A stretch of DNA of 64,000 nt from an uncultured Spirochaetaceae bacterium (GCA_944389505.1 CALXMP010000004.1:1-64000), one strand, 5' to 3'. Numbered from the stretch's first letter, positions 27,050-36,847 are shown. The notes: a model not told the origin generated them from the letters alone. Made by a program: numbers and translations.

Positions 27050-28009
27050 ATGGTCATAGCTGTAGCAGGAGGAGCAGGATTCGTCGGCTCCGCGTTCATA
27101 AGATATATGGCAGAGCATCATCCAGAGGACAGGATCATATGTTTCGATGCCCTCACCTATGCTGCCGATATGAACAATCTCAGGAAGGTGATGGATTCCA
27201 GCTCATTCCTGTTCCTGAAAGGGGATATAACCAGAAGGGATGATGTGGAAAGGCTCTTCTCGTACCATCCTGACATCCTCATCAACTTCGCTGCAGAGAG
27301 CCATGTCGACAGGTCGATTGAATCGCCGGGGCTTTTCATCCATACCAATGTCTACGGAACAGGAGTCCTTCTTGATGCGTGCATAGAGCATGGAATAAAG
27401 CGCTTCCACCAGATCTCAACAGATGAGGTATATGGTGATCTGCCTCTGGACTATATGGGAGACGGATTCACGGAGGAGTCGCCTCTACGTCCAAGCTCTC
27501 CATACAGTGCTTCGAAAGCCGGAGCAGATCTTCTCGTGCTTTCCTACATCAGGACGTATGGCCTGAAAGCCACTATATCACGAAGCTCGAATAACTTCGG
27601 ACCGGGGCAGAACAGGGAGAAGCTGATACCCAAAACGATATGGAACGCACTCCATGGAATTGAGATCCCCATCTATGGCGATGGACTCAACATCCGTGAC
27701 TGGATACATGTGGATGAGCACGCCCGAGCCGTGGATATGATCATCCGCCACGGCAGATGCGGAGAGGTATACAATATCGGGAGCAGGAATGAGGTAAGCA
27801 ACATAGCGCTGGTGAGACACATACTGGAAGTACTCGGAAAACCTGACTCCCTTATATCCTATGTCCCTGACAGGAAGGGACATGACAGACGCTATGCAAT
27901 CGATCCGGGAAAGATCAGCAAGGAGCTGGGATTCGATGCCGGGAGGATGGCCTTCGATGACACCATCCTCTCCTATGCAGCTTCATTCGGCAAGCTGACT
28001 GATGAATGA
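27050..28009 (+). CDS. rfbB: dTDP-glucose 4,6-dehydratase
   Basis: A 319-residue short-chain dehydrogenase-type enzyme converting dTDP-glucose to its 4-keto-6-deoxy form. It shows the NAD loop GGAGFVGS (7-14), the catalytic STDEVYGDL segment with Asp and Glu specific to RmlB, the YSASK pair (Tyr and Lys) and NNFGPGQNREKLIP. It is the first committed step to dTDP-rhamnose and related sugars. No rmlA, C or D gene is nearby, which is unusual for this pathway. The start is an ATG without a ribosome binding site (see the promoter entry). Confidence 0.93.
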   Translation: MVIAVAGGAGFVGSAFIRYMAEHHPEDRIICFDALTYAADMNNLRKVMDSSSFLFLKGDITRRDDVERLFSYHPDILINFAAESHVDRSIESPGLFIHTNVYGTGVLLDACIEHGIKRFHQISTDEVYGDLPLDYMGDGFTEESPLRPSSPYSASKAGADLLVLSYIRTYGLKATISRSSNNFGPGQNREKLIPKTIWNALHGIEIPIYGDGLNIRDWIHVDEHARAVDMIIRHGRCGEVYNIGSRNEVSNIALVRHILEVLGKPDSLISYVPDRKGHDRRYAIDPGKISKELGFDAGRMAFDDTILSYAASFGKLTDE

Positions 28010-28387
28010 CGGGATCTGATGAGGCCGTCTGGTAACCGATGAGATGAAAGCTATCTTTATATCGAGCTCGGCAAGAAGATCGGAGCCACGCATGATGCGC
28101 TGGTGGACGGTGCATGAGAAATGCTGCATTTCCTTCACAGAGGTATAAACCTCAATGATGTCATCGAGGAATCCGGGATTCCTGAATTCGATGCTCATCG
28201 AGCGCACTACCATGAAAACACCATCCTCTCCCTTCGATAGCTCAGTCTGGGAGTAATCCGGAATCAGCTCCCTCAGCATCTCGGTACGCGCATGCTCTGC
28301 CCAGTCCAGATACCGTGCATGGTATACGATGCCCTCTGCATCGGTATCTGAGAAATATACCCTATTCCTGAATATGAATTCCCTCAT
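27983..28387 (-). CDS. YbgC-like acyl-CoA thioesterase (hot-dog fold)
   Basis: A 134-residue hot-dog protein. VYFSDTDAEGIVYHARYLDWAEHAR is the YbgC/4-hydroxybenzoyl-CoA thioesterase signature with the catalytic Asp16. The family hydrolyses short or aromatic acyl-CoA esters; in proteobacteria it sits with Tol-Pal, which is absent here. It overlaps the topoisomerase gene by four bases upstream and converges on rfbB with a 27-base overlap. Confidence 0.88.
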   Translation of the reverse strand: MREFIFRNRVYFSDTDAEGIVYHARYLDWAEHARTEMLRELIPDYSQTELSKGEDGVFMVVRSMSIEFRNPGFLDDIIEVYTSVKEMQHFSCTVHQRIMRGSDLLAELDIKIAFISSVTRRPHQIPSFISQLAE

Positions 28388-30615
28388 TTTCTCTTTGAAG
28401 ACCTTTCCTTGTTCCTTTCCTGGCTGATGCGAAAGAAGTCAGCCATCGTACCGCCTCCGAAGTCAGATGATGAGAATCTGTTCTGGCTGGGTCTCCTGTC
28501 CTCATCGGCTCTTCTATCGCGCTTGAAGGCATGCTTGGATTCCCTTACGACCACGGTCTTTGTCTCATACACAGCCTTCGGTATCTTCACCGATGATTTC
28601 TTCGTTATGACGACACGAACCTTTCCGGAAGCATCTGTGGAGAACTTCTTCTCAGGAGATGCACCTGTGGAGACCTTCACCTTCACTTCCTTCTCCTCGT
28701 ACTGGCAGGAGAGCTTCTGGCAGATATAGTGCACGGAGCCATCGGCATCGACGGCCTTCATCATATCGGAATGGCAGTATGGGCACTTCTTCGTATCCTT
28801 GAACTTAGGAGAGAAGACCTTATCGCTTCTCTCAACCTCCCTGACAAGGTCAGAGGCCATCTTCTTTATATCCCTGATGAATGCCTCGGGGTCTTCCTTT
28901 CCCTTTGCGATCTTCTCAAGGCGGCCCTCCCATACGCCGGTGAGCTCAGGAGAGCGGAGCACCTCAGGCGCAAGACGAACGACCTCCCTTCCCTTTGCAG
29001 TGGGGATGAAGTACTTCCCTTCCCTCTCCACATACCTGTTCTGTATGAGCTTCTCGATCATATCGGCACGGGTAGCAGGCGTTCCAAGGCCGTTGCCAAG
29101 GTTTGCCTTCAGCTTATCATCATCGACAAAGCGTCCTGCATGCTCCATAGCAGAGAGAAGCGTTGCATCGGTGTATCTCTCAGGTGGATTTGTGACATTC
29201 TTCCTGACCTTTACGGAGTGGAGCGTAACCTCATCGCCCTCCTTCAGCGTCATGAGCGCGAAGCTGTTCTCACTGTCTTCAGTGATGAGAGAAGCGCTCT
29301 TTATGCCTGCGCTCTCAGCCGCAGACCTGTATCCCTTCCTCACAGGGACAGTCAGCCTGGTGCGGAAGAGCTTGCCATCAACATCGATATCGCAGACAGT
29401 GGTCTTATATAGATAATCCTCACCGATTACCTCAAGGAAGCGGAGAGCAATAAGCTGCCAGAGCTTGAGCTCATCGGATGAGAGCTTCTCTGTCTTCACA
29501 GGCTCCTCCGTCGGAATGATGGCATGGTGGTCGGATACGAGGGAGTCATTGACGAAGCGGGGATTATCGCTTCTGAAACCCGACTGGAGATACTCATCGG
29601 CCTGGCGGGAGAATATCGTCTGCGACAGCGCCTTGATGCGCTCAGGAAGCGTAGGAACGATATCCGTAGTGATATACCTTGAATCCGTCCTCGGATAAGT
29701 CACGATCTTATGGACCTCATAGAGCCTCTGGAGCGTATCCAGTGTCTCCTTTGCAGAGAAGCCAAGCACTATGTTCGCATCTCTCTGGAGCTCGGTCAGG
29801 TCATATGCCTGCGGAACGGGATCGCTCTTCTCCTCCGATGCAAGCCTGACGACCTTTCCCTTCTTCTCCTTCCACTCTGGAAATTCCTCTGCGAGCGCAT
29901 CATCGGTGAATCTTACTGTATTGTCCTCTGGATAGTAGGATGCGGAGAAGATCCCGAAGTCGCCGCGGGCCGAATAGTAGTACTTGCCCTCGAAGCTCTC
30001 TATCTCATCCTCCCTGGCTGTCATGAGAGCCAGAGTCGGGGTCTGGACCCTTCCTGATGAGAGCTTTGCATCGTAATAGCAGGTAAGTGCTCTCGTGACA
30101 TTCATACCTACATACCAATCCGCGGCTGCACGGCACTCCGCAGCATGGTAGAGATTATCGTAATCGGAGGCTGGCCTGAGATTCTCAAAGCCCTCCTTGA
30201 TTGCCTTCTCTGTCTGGGAGGATATCCAAAGACGCTCAGCCTTCCCCTCATAGCCGGAGAGCTTGAGTATCCAGCGGGCAACGAGCTCGCCTTCACGCCC
30301 TGCATCGGTAGCGATGACAACCGATGAGATATCATCACGGGAAAGGAGAGAGGAGATCACATCGAACTGCTCCTTCGACTCATCTATGACGACCTGGTCA
30401 AGATGCTCTGGGAGCATCGGAAGCGTCTTCAGGGACCAGCGCTTATAGCTTTCCGAGTAATGCTGAGGCTCAGCAAGCTCGACGAGATGGCCCAGCGCCC
30501 ATGTCACGATATAGTCAGGCCCCTCCGTATAGCCCTTCTCCTTCTGGAAGCATCCGAGGTTCCTTGCTATCTCACGTCCGACAGACGGCTTTTCCGCTAT
30601 TACGAGTTTCTTCAT
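28384..30615 (-). CDS. topB: DNA topoisomerase III (type IA)
   Basis: A 743-residue type IA topoisomerase. The Toprim domain begins KKLVIAEKPSVGREIA and has IATDAGREGE at 101-110. The active tyrosine is Tyr307 in TYPRTDSRY. SSGRVQTPTL marks the gate region. After the core comes one four-cysteine zinc ribbon (CPYC and a later C and C) and a basic tail rich in Lys, Arg and Ser. It relaxes and decatenates DNA through single-strand passage. The lone YbgC gene follows with an ATGA overlap. Confidence 0.95.
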   Translation of the reverse strand: MKKLVIAEKPSVGREIARNLGCFQKEKGYTEGPDYIVTWALGHLVELAEPQHYSESYKRWSLKTLPMLPEHLDQVVIDESKEQFDVISSLLSRDDISSVVIATDAGREGELVARWILKLSGYEGKAERLWISSQTEKAIKEGFENLRPASDYDNLYHAAECRAAADWYVGMNVTRALTCYYDAKLSSGRVQTPTLALMTAREDEIESFEGKYYYSARGDFGIFSASYYPEDNTVRFTDDALAEEFPEWKEKKGKVVRLASEEKSDPVPQAYDLTELQRDANIVLGFSAKETLDTLQRLYEVHKIVTYPRTDSRYITTDIVPTLPERIKALSQTIFSRQADEYLQSGFRSDNPRFVNDSLVSDHHAIIPTEEPVKTEKLSSDELKLWQLIALRFLEVIGEDYLYKTTVCDIDVDGKLFRTRLTVPVRKGYRSAAESAGIKSASLITEDSENSFALMTLKEGDEVTLHSVKVRKNVTNPPERYTDATLLSAMEHAGRFVDDDKLKANLGNGLGTPATRADMIEKLIQNRYVEREGKYFIPTAKGREVVRLAPEVLRSPELTGVWEGRLEKIAKGKEDPEAFIRDIKKMASDLVREVERSDKVFSPKFKDTKKCPYCHSDMMKAVDADGSVHYICQKLSCQYEEKEVKVKVSTGASPEKKFSTDASGKVRVVITKKSSVKIPKAVYETKTVVVRESKHAFKRDRRADEDRRPSQNRFSSSDFGGGTMADFFRISQERNKERSSKRK

Positions 30616-30646
30616 GAGCGCGATGATAGCAGAAATAAGGTATCTC

Positions 30647-30655
30647 TGCTATATT
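30647..30655 (+). promoter_or_regulatory. extended -10 element giving a leaderless MATE transcript
   Basis: TGCTATATT ends eight bases before the ATG at 30663, so RNA would start at or within one base of the start codon. No ribosome binding site precedes the gene. The layout copies that of rfbB, including a C-C-A-T-G-G context at the start codon. Confidence 0.5.
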
Positions 30656-30662
30656 TCCTGCC

Positions 30663-31985
30663 ATGGCTGCAAAGGATCTTACAAAGGGCGGCATCACCGG
30701 CCCGATGCTCTCTTTCGCTTTACCTCTGATTCTCGGCAACATGCTCCAGACGCTGTACAATGCCGCAGATTCAGTCATCGTAGGCCGCTTTGTTGGTCCC
30801 GATGCGCTTGCTGCAGTCGGATCTGCATATTCACTGATGACATTCCTGACATCGCTGATGATCGGACTGTCGATGGGAGCTGGTGTCTCCTTCTCCTATT
30901 TCTATGGATCAGGAGACAGGAAGAGCCTGAGATCCTCTCTCGGGATATCCTTTCTTATGATCGGCATCGTCACCGCACTGATAACGATTCTTTCATATCT
31001 GCTTCTGGAGAGAATACTCGTAGTCCTCTCCGTACCGGAAGACATCGTTCCCATGATGAGGGAATACCTCCTTGTCATATTCGCAGGCCTCCCTGCCTTA
31101 TTCCTCTTCAACTTCTATGCATCTGCAGAACGTGCTGTGGGGAACAGCCGCATAGCGCTCATATTCATGGCGCTCTCTGCGCTTATGAACATCGCGCTGG
31201 ATCTCTTCTTTGTCATATCGCTGGACTGGGGTGTATGGGGAGCTGCCGCCGCCACTGTGGTATCCCAATACGCGGCGGGGATAGGGATAATGCTCTATAC
31301 GGTAATCTCGGCAAAGCTCCTGACCTTCTCGGTCAAGGACATGAAACCGGAGAAGAAGCTCCTTATGGAGATATCATCGCTATCGGTACTGACATCGCTG
31401 CAGCAATCAATAATGAATCTCGGGATACTCATGGTCCAGGGACTGGTGAATTCCTTCGGAACAGGTGTAATGGCGGCATTCGCGGCAGGAGTCAAGATCG
31501 ACAGCCTCGCCTATATGCCGCTTCAGGAATTCGGGAATGCCTTCTCGACGTTCGTCAGCCAGAATATGGGAGCAGGCAGGATGGACAGAGTCCGGAAAGG
31601 AATGGCCAGAGCATTCACGATAGCCGCAATCTTCGGCGTTCTTGTCTCCGTGATCGTATTCATCATCCCCGATCTCCTCATGACGATATTCGTCGATCCA
31701 TCTGAGAGAGATATCATCGCTATCGGCAGAAGCTATCTCAGAATCGAAGGTTCGTTCTACGCCCTGATCGGCTTTCTCTTCCTTTTCTATGGAATATTCC
31801 GCGCCCTGAAGCATCCAGCTGTATCGCTAATCCTTACGATAATAAGCCTCGGACTCCGTGTCGTCCTTGCCTATGCGATGGCAGGCCCTATCGGCGAAAC
31901 AGGAATCTGGATGAGCATACCGATCGGCTGGGCAATTGCGGATACAGCGGGAATACTCATTTTCAGGATGATGCAGAGAAGATAG
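30663..31985 (+). CDS. MATE-family efflux transporter (2 of 4)
   Basis: A 440-residue, twelve-helix MATE protein starting LTKGGITGPMLSFALPLILGNMLQTLYNAADSVIVGRFVG. The second-half motif VQGLVNSFGTGVMAAFAAGVKIDSLAYMPLQEFGNAFSTFVSQNMGAG is also seen. This copy is closer to the one at 36848 (FVG in the first loop, FVSQN/YTAQN in the second half) than to the other two. Substrate unknown. It is divergent from topB and appears to be translated from a leaderless message. Confidence 0.93.
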   Translation: MAAKDLTKGGITGPMLSFALPLILGNMLQTLYNAADSVIVGRFVGPDALAAVGSAYSLMTFLTSLMIGLSMGAGVSFSYFYGSGDRKSLRSSLGISFLMIGIVTALITILSYLLLERILVVLSVPEDIVPMMREYLLVIFAGLPALFLFNFYASAERAVGNSRIALIFMALSALMNIALDLFFVISLDWGVWGAAAATVVSQYAAGIGIMLYTVISAKLLTFSVKDMKPEKKLLMEISSLSVLTSLQQSIMNLGILMVQGLVNSFGTGVMAAFAAGVKIDSLAYMPLQEFGNAFSTFVSQNMGAGRMDRVRKGMARAFTIAAIFGVLVSVIVFIIPDLLMTIFVDPSERDIIAIGRSYLRIEGSFYALIGFLFLFYGIFRALKHPAVSLILTIISLGLRVVLAYAMAGPIGETGIWMSIPIGWAIADTAGILIFRMMQRR

Positions 31986-32058
31986 CCTAGTTGCCTTATG
32001 CTAACCACTTTTTAAGCGAAAATACCTTGGAAAGTACATCAAAAGAACATTATCTCGG

Positions 32059-32087
32059 TTGACGCCGGACAGCCTTCGGAGTAGATT
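32059..32087 (+). promoter_or_regulatory. sigma-70 promoter of the ferredoxin gene
   Basis: TTGACG (32059-32064) and TAGATT (32082-32087) are 17 bases apart, 47 bases ahead of the ATG. The clear own promoter and terminator make the ferredoxin a single-gene unit that is likely to be highly expressed. Confidence 0.75.
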
Positions 32088-32133
32088 CTAAGCAGATGAC
32101 AAATGCTGCTTCAGCGGCAGAAGGAGTTAAATT

Positions 32134-32301
32134 ATGGCTTACAAAATCACCGATAGCTGCATCGCATGCGGAACATGTGCTGGAGAGTGCCCAGTTGGCG
32201 CAATCAGCGAGGGAGATATCTACTCAATCGATCCTGATACATGCATCAGCTGCGGAACATGCGCAAGCGTATGCCCACAGGGCGCAATCGAAGAGGAGTA
32301 A
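32134..32301 (+). CDS. 2[4Fe-4S] ferredoxin
   Basis: A 55-residue clostridial-type ferredoxin. Two CxxCxxCxxxCP motifs (CIACGTCAGECP from residue 9, CISCGTCASVCP from residue 37) bind two 4Fe-4S clusters. The two halves are near repeats, ending PVGAI and PQGAI. AAGGAG lies seven bases before the ATG. It carries low-potential electrons in the cytoplasm, for example to hydrogenase, pyruvate:ferredoxin oxidoreductase, the iron-sulfur flavoprotein or glutamate synthase. It has its own promoter and strong terminator. Confidence 0.97.
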   Translation: MAYKITDSCIACGTCAGECPVGAISEGDIYSIDPDTCISCGTCASVCPQGAIEEE

Positions 32302-32320
32302 GAGAACTCTTCACCACTGA

Positions 32321-32346
32321 GGCCGCAACCGGAAGCGGCCTTTTTT
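32321..32346 (+). terminator. intrinsic terminator of the ferredoxin gene
   Basis: GGCCGC and GCGGCC form a six-pair stem with an eight-base loop, followed by TTTTTT. Confidence 0.9.
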
Positions 32347-32411
32347 CTTTAACATTTTCTTAACATCCGCTTTCTTCTTGCCATTTGCGGGAGTAATATC
32401 AGAGAAAGACC

Positions 32412-33782
32412 ATGAAAGCACAATCGGCAGAAGATAAATTCAGGCAGATGACGGAGACGCCTGTAAAACGGCTGATACTCACGCTCTCTGTCCCCACTGT
32501 CATAAGCAACCTTATATCCACGCTATACAATGCTGCGGATACATTCTTTGTCGGACAGATATCGACAAGCGCATCGGCTGCTGTCGGTGTTGCGCTCTCA
32601 CTCCAGGCAATAATCCAGGCAATCGGATTCTTCTTCGGGCAGGGAAGCGGAAACAATATGTCCAGACGGCTCGGAGCCCATGATGAGAAAGCGGCAGAAG
32701 AGCTTGCATCCACCGGTTTCTTCTCCTCGCTGATCCTCTCCTCTCTTGTTACGATACTCGGCCTTATATTCCTCCGTCCAATGTCGGTATTCCTTGGCTC
32801 CTCGGAGACAATACTCCCCTACGCCATGGATTACATGTTCTGGATACTTCTAGCAGCTCCGTTCATGGCTGCATCGCTTGTCCTGAATAACCAGCTCAGG
32901 TTCGAAGGCAATTCCTTCTACTCTATGATAGGACTGACAACAGGAGGAATCCTCAATCTGTTCCTCGATCCGCTCTTCATCTTTGTCTTCAACATGGGAA
33001 TCTCCGGAGCCGCGCTTGCCACAGCGATAAGCCAGGTCATAAGCTTTGTAATCCTATTTGTGCTCTCAGAGCGCATCGGCACAGTCAGGATCAGACCAAG
33101 GTCATTCAAGCCTTCCCTCAAGATTATAGGCACGATAACGAATGGCGGTCTTCCATCACTATGCAGGCAGAGCGTTGCATCCGTTGCGATGATAGCACTG
33201 AATAATGCGGCACTTCCATTCGGAGATGCCGCGATAGCTGCTATGGCAATCGTTAATAAAATCGGAAACTTCACGAATTCAATACTCATAGGCGTAGGTC
33301 AGGGATACCAGCCTGTCTGCGGCTACAACTATGGTGCAGGACTGTATAAGCGCGTTAAGGAAGGATTCTGGTTCTGCGTCAAGCTTATGTCCATTGTCCT
33401 TCTCGTGCTTGCTGTCATTGAATTCATATGGGCATCACCTATCGTCGGATTCTTCAGGAAAGGTGATCCGGAGGTCATAGAGATTGGGAATATAGCGCTT
33501 CGTCTGAGATGCTTCACGCTTATCCTCTCCTCCTGGCTTATTATCAGCAACATGCTTCTCCAGACAACAGGAAAGATGTGGAGAGCATCAATACTCGGAT
33601 TCGCCCGCCAGGGAATAATCCTCATTCCGATAGTCCTTATCCTTCCCCCTCTGATTGGGATATGGGGCATACAGATCGCACAGCCGCTTGCCGACATCGT
33701 CTCATTCATAATCTCCATACCGATGACCACAGGAATACTCAAAGAGCTTAATGAGGAAGTCAGGCAGGAAACGGGATTCTGA
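32412..33782 (+). CDS. MATE-family efflux transporter (3 of 4)
   Basis: A 456-residue, twelve-helix MATE protein. TPVKRLILTLSVPTVISNLISTLYNAADTFFVGQIS opens it, and GVGQGYQPVCGYNYGAGLYKRV marks the second half. It resembles the copy at 25454 more than the others (GQGxQPVxxxNYGA). The start has a GAGAAAG site. It lies just behind the ferredoxin terminator. Confidence 0.93.
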   Translation: MKAQSAEDKFRQMTETPVKRLILTLSVPTVISNLISTLYNAADTFFVGQISTSASAAVGVALSLQAIIQAIGFFFGQGSGNNMSRRLGAHDEKAAEELASTGFFSSLILSSLVTILGLIFLRPMSVFLGSSETILPYAMDYMFWILLAAPFMAASLVLNNQLRFEGNSFYSMIGLTTGGILNLFLDPLFIFVFNMGISGAALATAISQVISFVILFVLSERIGTVRIRPRSFKPSLKIIGTITNGGLPSLCRQSVASVAMIALNNAALPFGDAAIAAMAIVNKIGNFTNSILIGVGQGYQPVCGYNYGAGLYKRVKEGFWFCVKLMSIVLLVLAVIEFIWASPIVGFFRKGDPEVIEIGNIALRLRCFTLILSSWLIISNMLLQTTGKMWRASILGFARQGIILIPIVLILPPLIGIWGIQIAQPLADIVSFIISIPMTTGILKELNEEVRQETGF

Positions 33783-33918
33783 ATTAGCAATTAGTACTTA
33801 CTAATTAATCATTTAATTATATTATAACAAAATATAGTAGTTTTTTTTGATTATTTTCAGGTACTGCTTATTGAATAATCAGGAAAGCTTAACAATATGA
33901 TAAAATCCAATTATAGCC

Positions 33919-36612
33919 ATGGATAGGAAAGAACAGCTTATATTCCTGAAAGGAAAAGAACGCACCGAGGATATTTCTGCGCTTCATTATTCCAATGGCA
34001 TCTATTCGCTTAGATTCAAAGATAGCAATACGGCGTATCACTACAGAAAAGAAGCGATAAAGATATACAAACCAGTCTCTATCGACCTCACTGATTGCAG
34101 AGTGCTTCTTGATGGGAAGGAATTCAAGGATATTTCAGGATTATGGCATTACAGCGAGGCAGGATATTACTATGCGGAAAAGGCATATGGACGATGGCTT
34201 TTCAAGGACTGCCGGATAAGGATCCGCAGATCCCTGCTTTCTTCTCCTGAATGCTCTGATCTCATCGCATATCTTAAAGAACTCTCAACAATAAATAAGC
34301 TGGGATATGAGGATGGGGAATGTATTCTGAGAAGATACTATGAATCAATTGATTTCATAGATAAGGATTCAGTCCTTGCTGCATATATCACGGGAAAATC
34401 CCTAACGCGAGTAGATGATGAAGTGATTATATTCCCATTCGGATGCAACCGAAGTCAGATAGAAGCTGTAAGGAATGCGCTCTCCAACCAGATAAGCGTA
34501 ATACAGGGGCCTCCAGGAACGGGAAAGACACAGACAATACTGACAATTGCTGCGAATCTCATTCTCAGGGACAAGACTGCAGAAATTGTTTCTAACAACA
34601 ACTCTGCTATACAGAATATATATGACAAGCTTGATTCATATAGACTGGGCTTTATCCTTGCTTCTCTTGGAAGATTAGAAAATGTAAGAAAATTCATTGA
34701 TTCACAGCATGATCTTCCAGACATGTCCAGATGGTTCAGCAACAACAATCCAGCATCTGCAGAGAGGCTGATAAATAATCTTACAGACGAGCTTTATTCC
34801 CTATATGCAATGCAGGAAGAATTGCAGAAGAAGAAAGCGGAAAGAGATGGGATCAGGAGAGAAAGAACATACTTTGAAAGAAGCCTATCCAGGTCTGAAT
34901 GCAGCTTCTCTGATGATGACATTCCGAAGGAAATCCAGTCAGATAAGCTTCTGGAGTACATGGAAGGATACAGGCACTCGGTCAGAAACGGTAAACTAAC
35001 CTTTTGGGGAAGGTTTCTCGCGGCTTTCATACATAGAAGCATGTTCTGGGAATTCTCAGCCTCTCCCTACTCCGATATTGAGACTTACTTCGGCTGGCGA
35101 TACTACAAGGCAAAGGATGCAGAGCTATCAGAAGAAATAGACAGGATCGAAGAAAAGCTGAGAGCTGGGAATATCAAAGATAAAACACAGAAGCTTCAGA
35201 AACTCTCAATGGAAGTTCTTTTGGATAATCTTGCAAGAAGATACGATGAACATATTCCACGTAAACAATTCTCTGAAAAGGAAATACAAAATCATCCTGA
35301 TGAATTTCTTCGGGAGTATCCAATAGTAACAAGCACTGTCTTTTCTGCATCCTCAGCCCTATCAGGAGCAGTCTTCGATTATGTGATAATGGATGAGGCT
35401 TCACAGAGCGATATCGCAACAGGAGCGCTGGCTCTCCTCAATGCAGAAAACGCTGTAATCGTCGGGGATTCAAAGCAGCTTCCGAATGTCATCACAGAGG
35501 ATGACAGGAAGGAAGCCCTCGAGATATACAGCAGGTATAACCCTGGGATACAGTATTCATACACAGATAGCAGCTTTCTAGCATCGGTCTGCATGGTCTT
35601 TCCAGATGCTCCTGACACTCTTCTGAAGGAACATTATCGATGCCATCCAAAGATTATTGGATTCTGCAATGAGAGGTTCTATTCAGGAGAACTGGTCATC
35701 ATGACCGAAGACAGAAATGAACAGGATGCAATCGAGCTATATCTTGCACCAGCGGGGAACCATAGTAGGGATCATGCAAACCTTAGACAGGCAGAGATAA
35801 TCAAAGATGAGATTCTTCCAAATTTGAAACAGTTTGATAGTTCTGAAATCGGAATAATAACTCCTTATAACAATAATGCAAGACTTATACAGCAGCTTTC
35901 AGGAACCAGCATACGAACATCTACAGTCCACAGCTTCCAAGGACAGGAGATGGATACAATCATCTATGTATCCTCTGATGATACCGCTACTGAATTCTCT
36001 GACAATCCGGCCCTCATAAATGTAGCTGTTTCCAGGGCCAAAAAGAAATTTATTCTTATCGCAACAGATAACAAACAACCTGCTGGGAGCAATATCGCTT
36101 CTCTGATCTCCTATATCTCATACTGCAATTTCATGATCAAACGCTCAGGAATACAGTCTGTATTCGATCTTCTCTACTCAGAAGCGGAAGAAAAGAGGAA
36201 GGACTATCTCAGACGACACAGAAGAATTTCAGATTTTGATTCTGAGAATCTGATGTATGCACTGATTGAAGAGGTTCTTGCATCCTACCCTGACAAACAG
36301 CTTTCAATGATTCCACACTATCCTCTGCGGTATCTTTTTGAACTGAATGATGAACTTACCGAAGAGGAAACAGACTACATGCAGAGAGATGGAACACATA
36401 CGGATTTCATATTATTCCGGAAAATCGGGAAGGAACCGATTCTAGCCATAGAAGTCGATGGATACCATTATCACAAAGAAGGCACCAATCAATACGAGCG
36501 GGACAGACTGAAGGATTCAATCTTCAGAAAATACGACCTGCCGTTGATGCGATTCAGTACAAATGGAAGCAGAGAGAGGGAAAGACTCGACGCCTTCATA
36601 TCTGGATTATAA
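33919..36612 (+). CDS. SF1 (DNA2/UPF1-like) helicase fused to a C-terminal Vsr/DUF559-like nuclease
   Basis: An 897-residue protein of superfamily 1 with an AAA_11/AAA_12-type helicase core. Walker A is GPPGTGKT at 197-204, preceded by the Q-type GCNRSQ. Walker B is VIMDEASQSD, motif III is VGDSKQLPN, and motifs V-VI are VHSFQGQEMD and VAVSRAKKK. A coiled coil splits the two motor halves at about 290-430. The last 80 residues form an endonuclease-like domain with Asp829, Glu845 and Asp847 in AIEVDGYHYH. The gene lies between long AT-rich gaps and looks richer in A and T than its neighbours. There is no ribosome binding site. A single-gene defence helicase-nuclease is plausible; the exact family is not established here. 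Confidence 0.85.
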   Translation: MDRKEQLIFLKGKERTEDISALHYSNGIYSLRFKDSNTAYHYRKEAIKIYKPVSIDLTDCRVLLDGKEFKDISGLWHYSEAGYYYAEKAYGRWLFKDCRIRIRRSLLSSPECSDLIAYLKELSTINKLGYEDGECILRRYYESIDFIDKDSVLAAYITGKSLTRVDDEVIIFPFGCNRSQIEAVRNALSNQISVIQGPPGTGKTQTILTIAANLILRDKTAEIVSNNNSAIQNIYDKLDSYRLGFILASLGRLENVRKFIDSQHDLPDMSRWFSNNNPASAERLINNLTDELYSLYAMQEELQKKKAERDGIRRERTYFERSLSRSECSFSDDDIPKEIQSDKLLEYMEGYRHSVRNGKLTFWGRFLAAFIHRSMFWEFSASPYSDIETYFGWRYYKAKDAELSEEIDRIEEKLRAGNIKDKTQKLQKLSMEVLLDNLARRYDEHIPRKQFSEKEIQNHPDEFLREYPIVTSTVFSASSALSGAVFDYVIMDEASQSDIATGALALLNAENAVIVGDSKQLPNVITEDDRKEALEIYSRYNPGIQYSYTDSSFLASVCMVFPDAPDTLLKEHYRCHPKIIGFCNERFYSGELVIMTEDRNEQDAIELYLAPAGNHSRDHANLRQAEIIKDEILPNLKQFDSSEIGIITPYNNNARLIQQLSGTSIRTSTVHSFQGQEMDTIIYVSSDDTATEFSDNPALINVAVSRAKKKFILIATDNKQPAGSNIASLISYISYCNFMIKRSGIQSVFDLLYSEAEEKRKDYLRRHRRISDFDSENLMYALIEEVLASYPDKQLSMIPHYPLRYLFELNDELTEEETDYMQRDGTHTDFILFRKIGKEPILAIEVDGYHYHKEGTNQYERDRLKDSIFRKYDLPLMRFSTNGSRERERLDAFISGL

Positions 36613-36847
36613 TTTCCATTAAGTATTTATATGGTAGCTATATTTAATTAATGAGTTTTATATATGATATATATGTTTTATTATTTATAATAATGAAAAT
36701 TAGATATCGATATTGCAATGATTACTATCGCTACAATCATAAAACATCTCTTAAGTTATTTTAGTCATAGCAAATTGTATGCTATATAGCATATTGCTTT
36801 ACTATCTTATACCGATGTTCATATAGCAGTATTCGTTTGATACGATA
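36613..36847. other. AT-rich gap without a gene
   Basis: Strongly AT-rich, with runs such as TATATATGATATATATG. The 3' ends of the helicase gene and a MATE gene point into it. No open frame with coding character, clear terminator or terminal repeat is seen. Confidence 0.6.
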
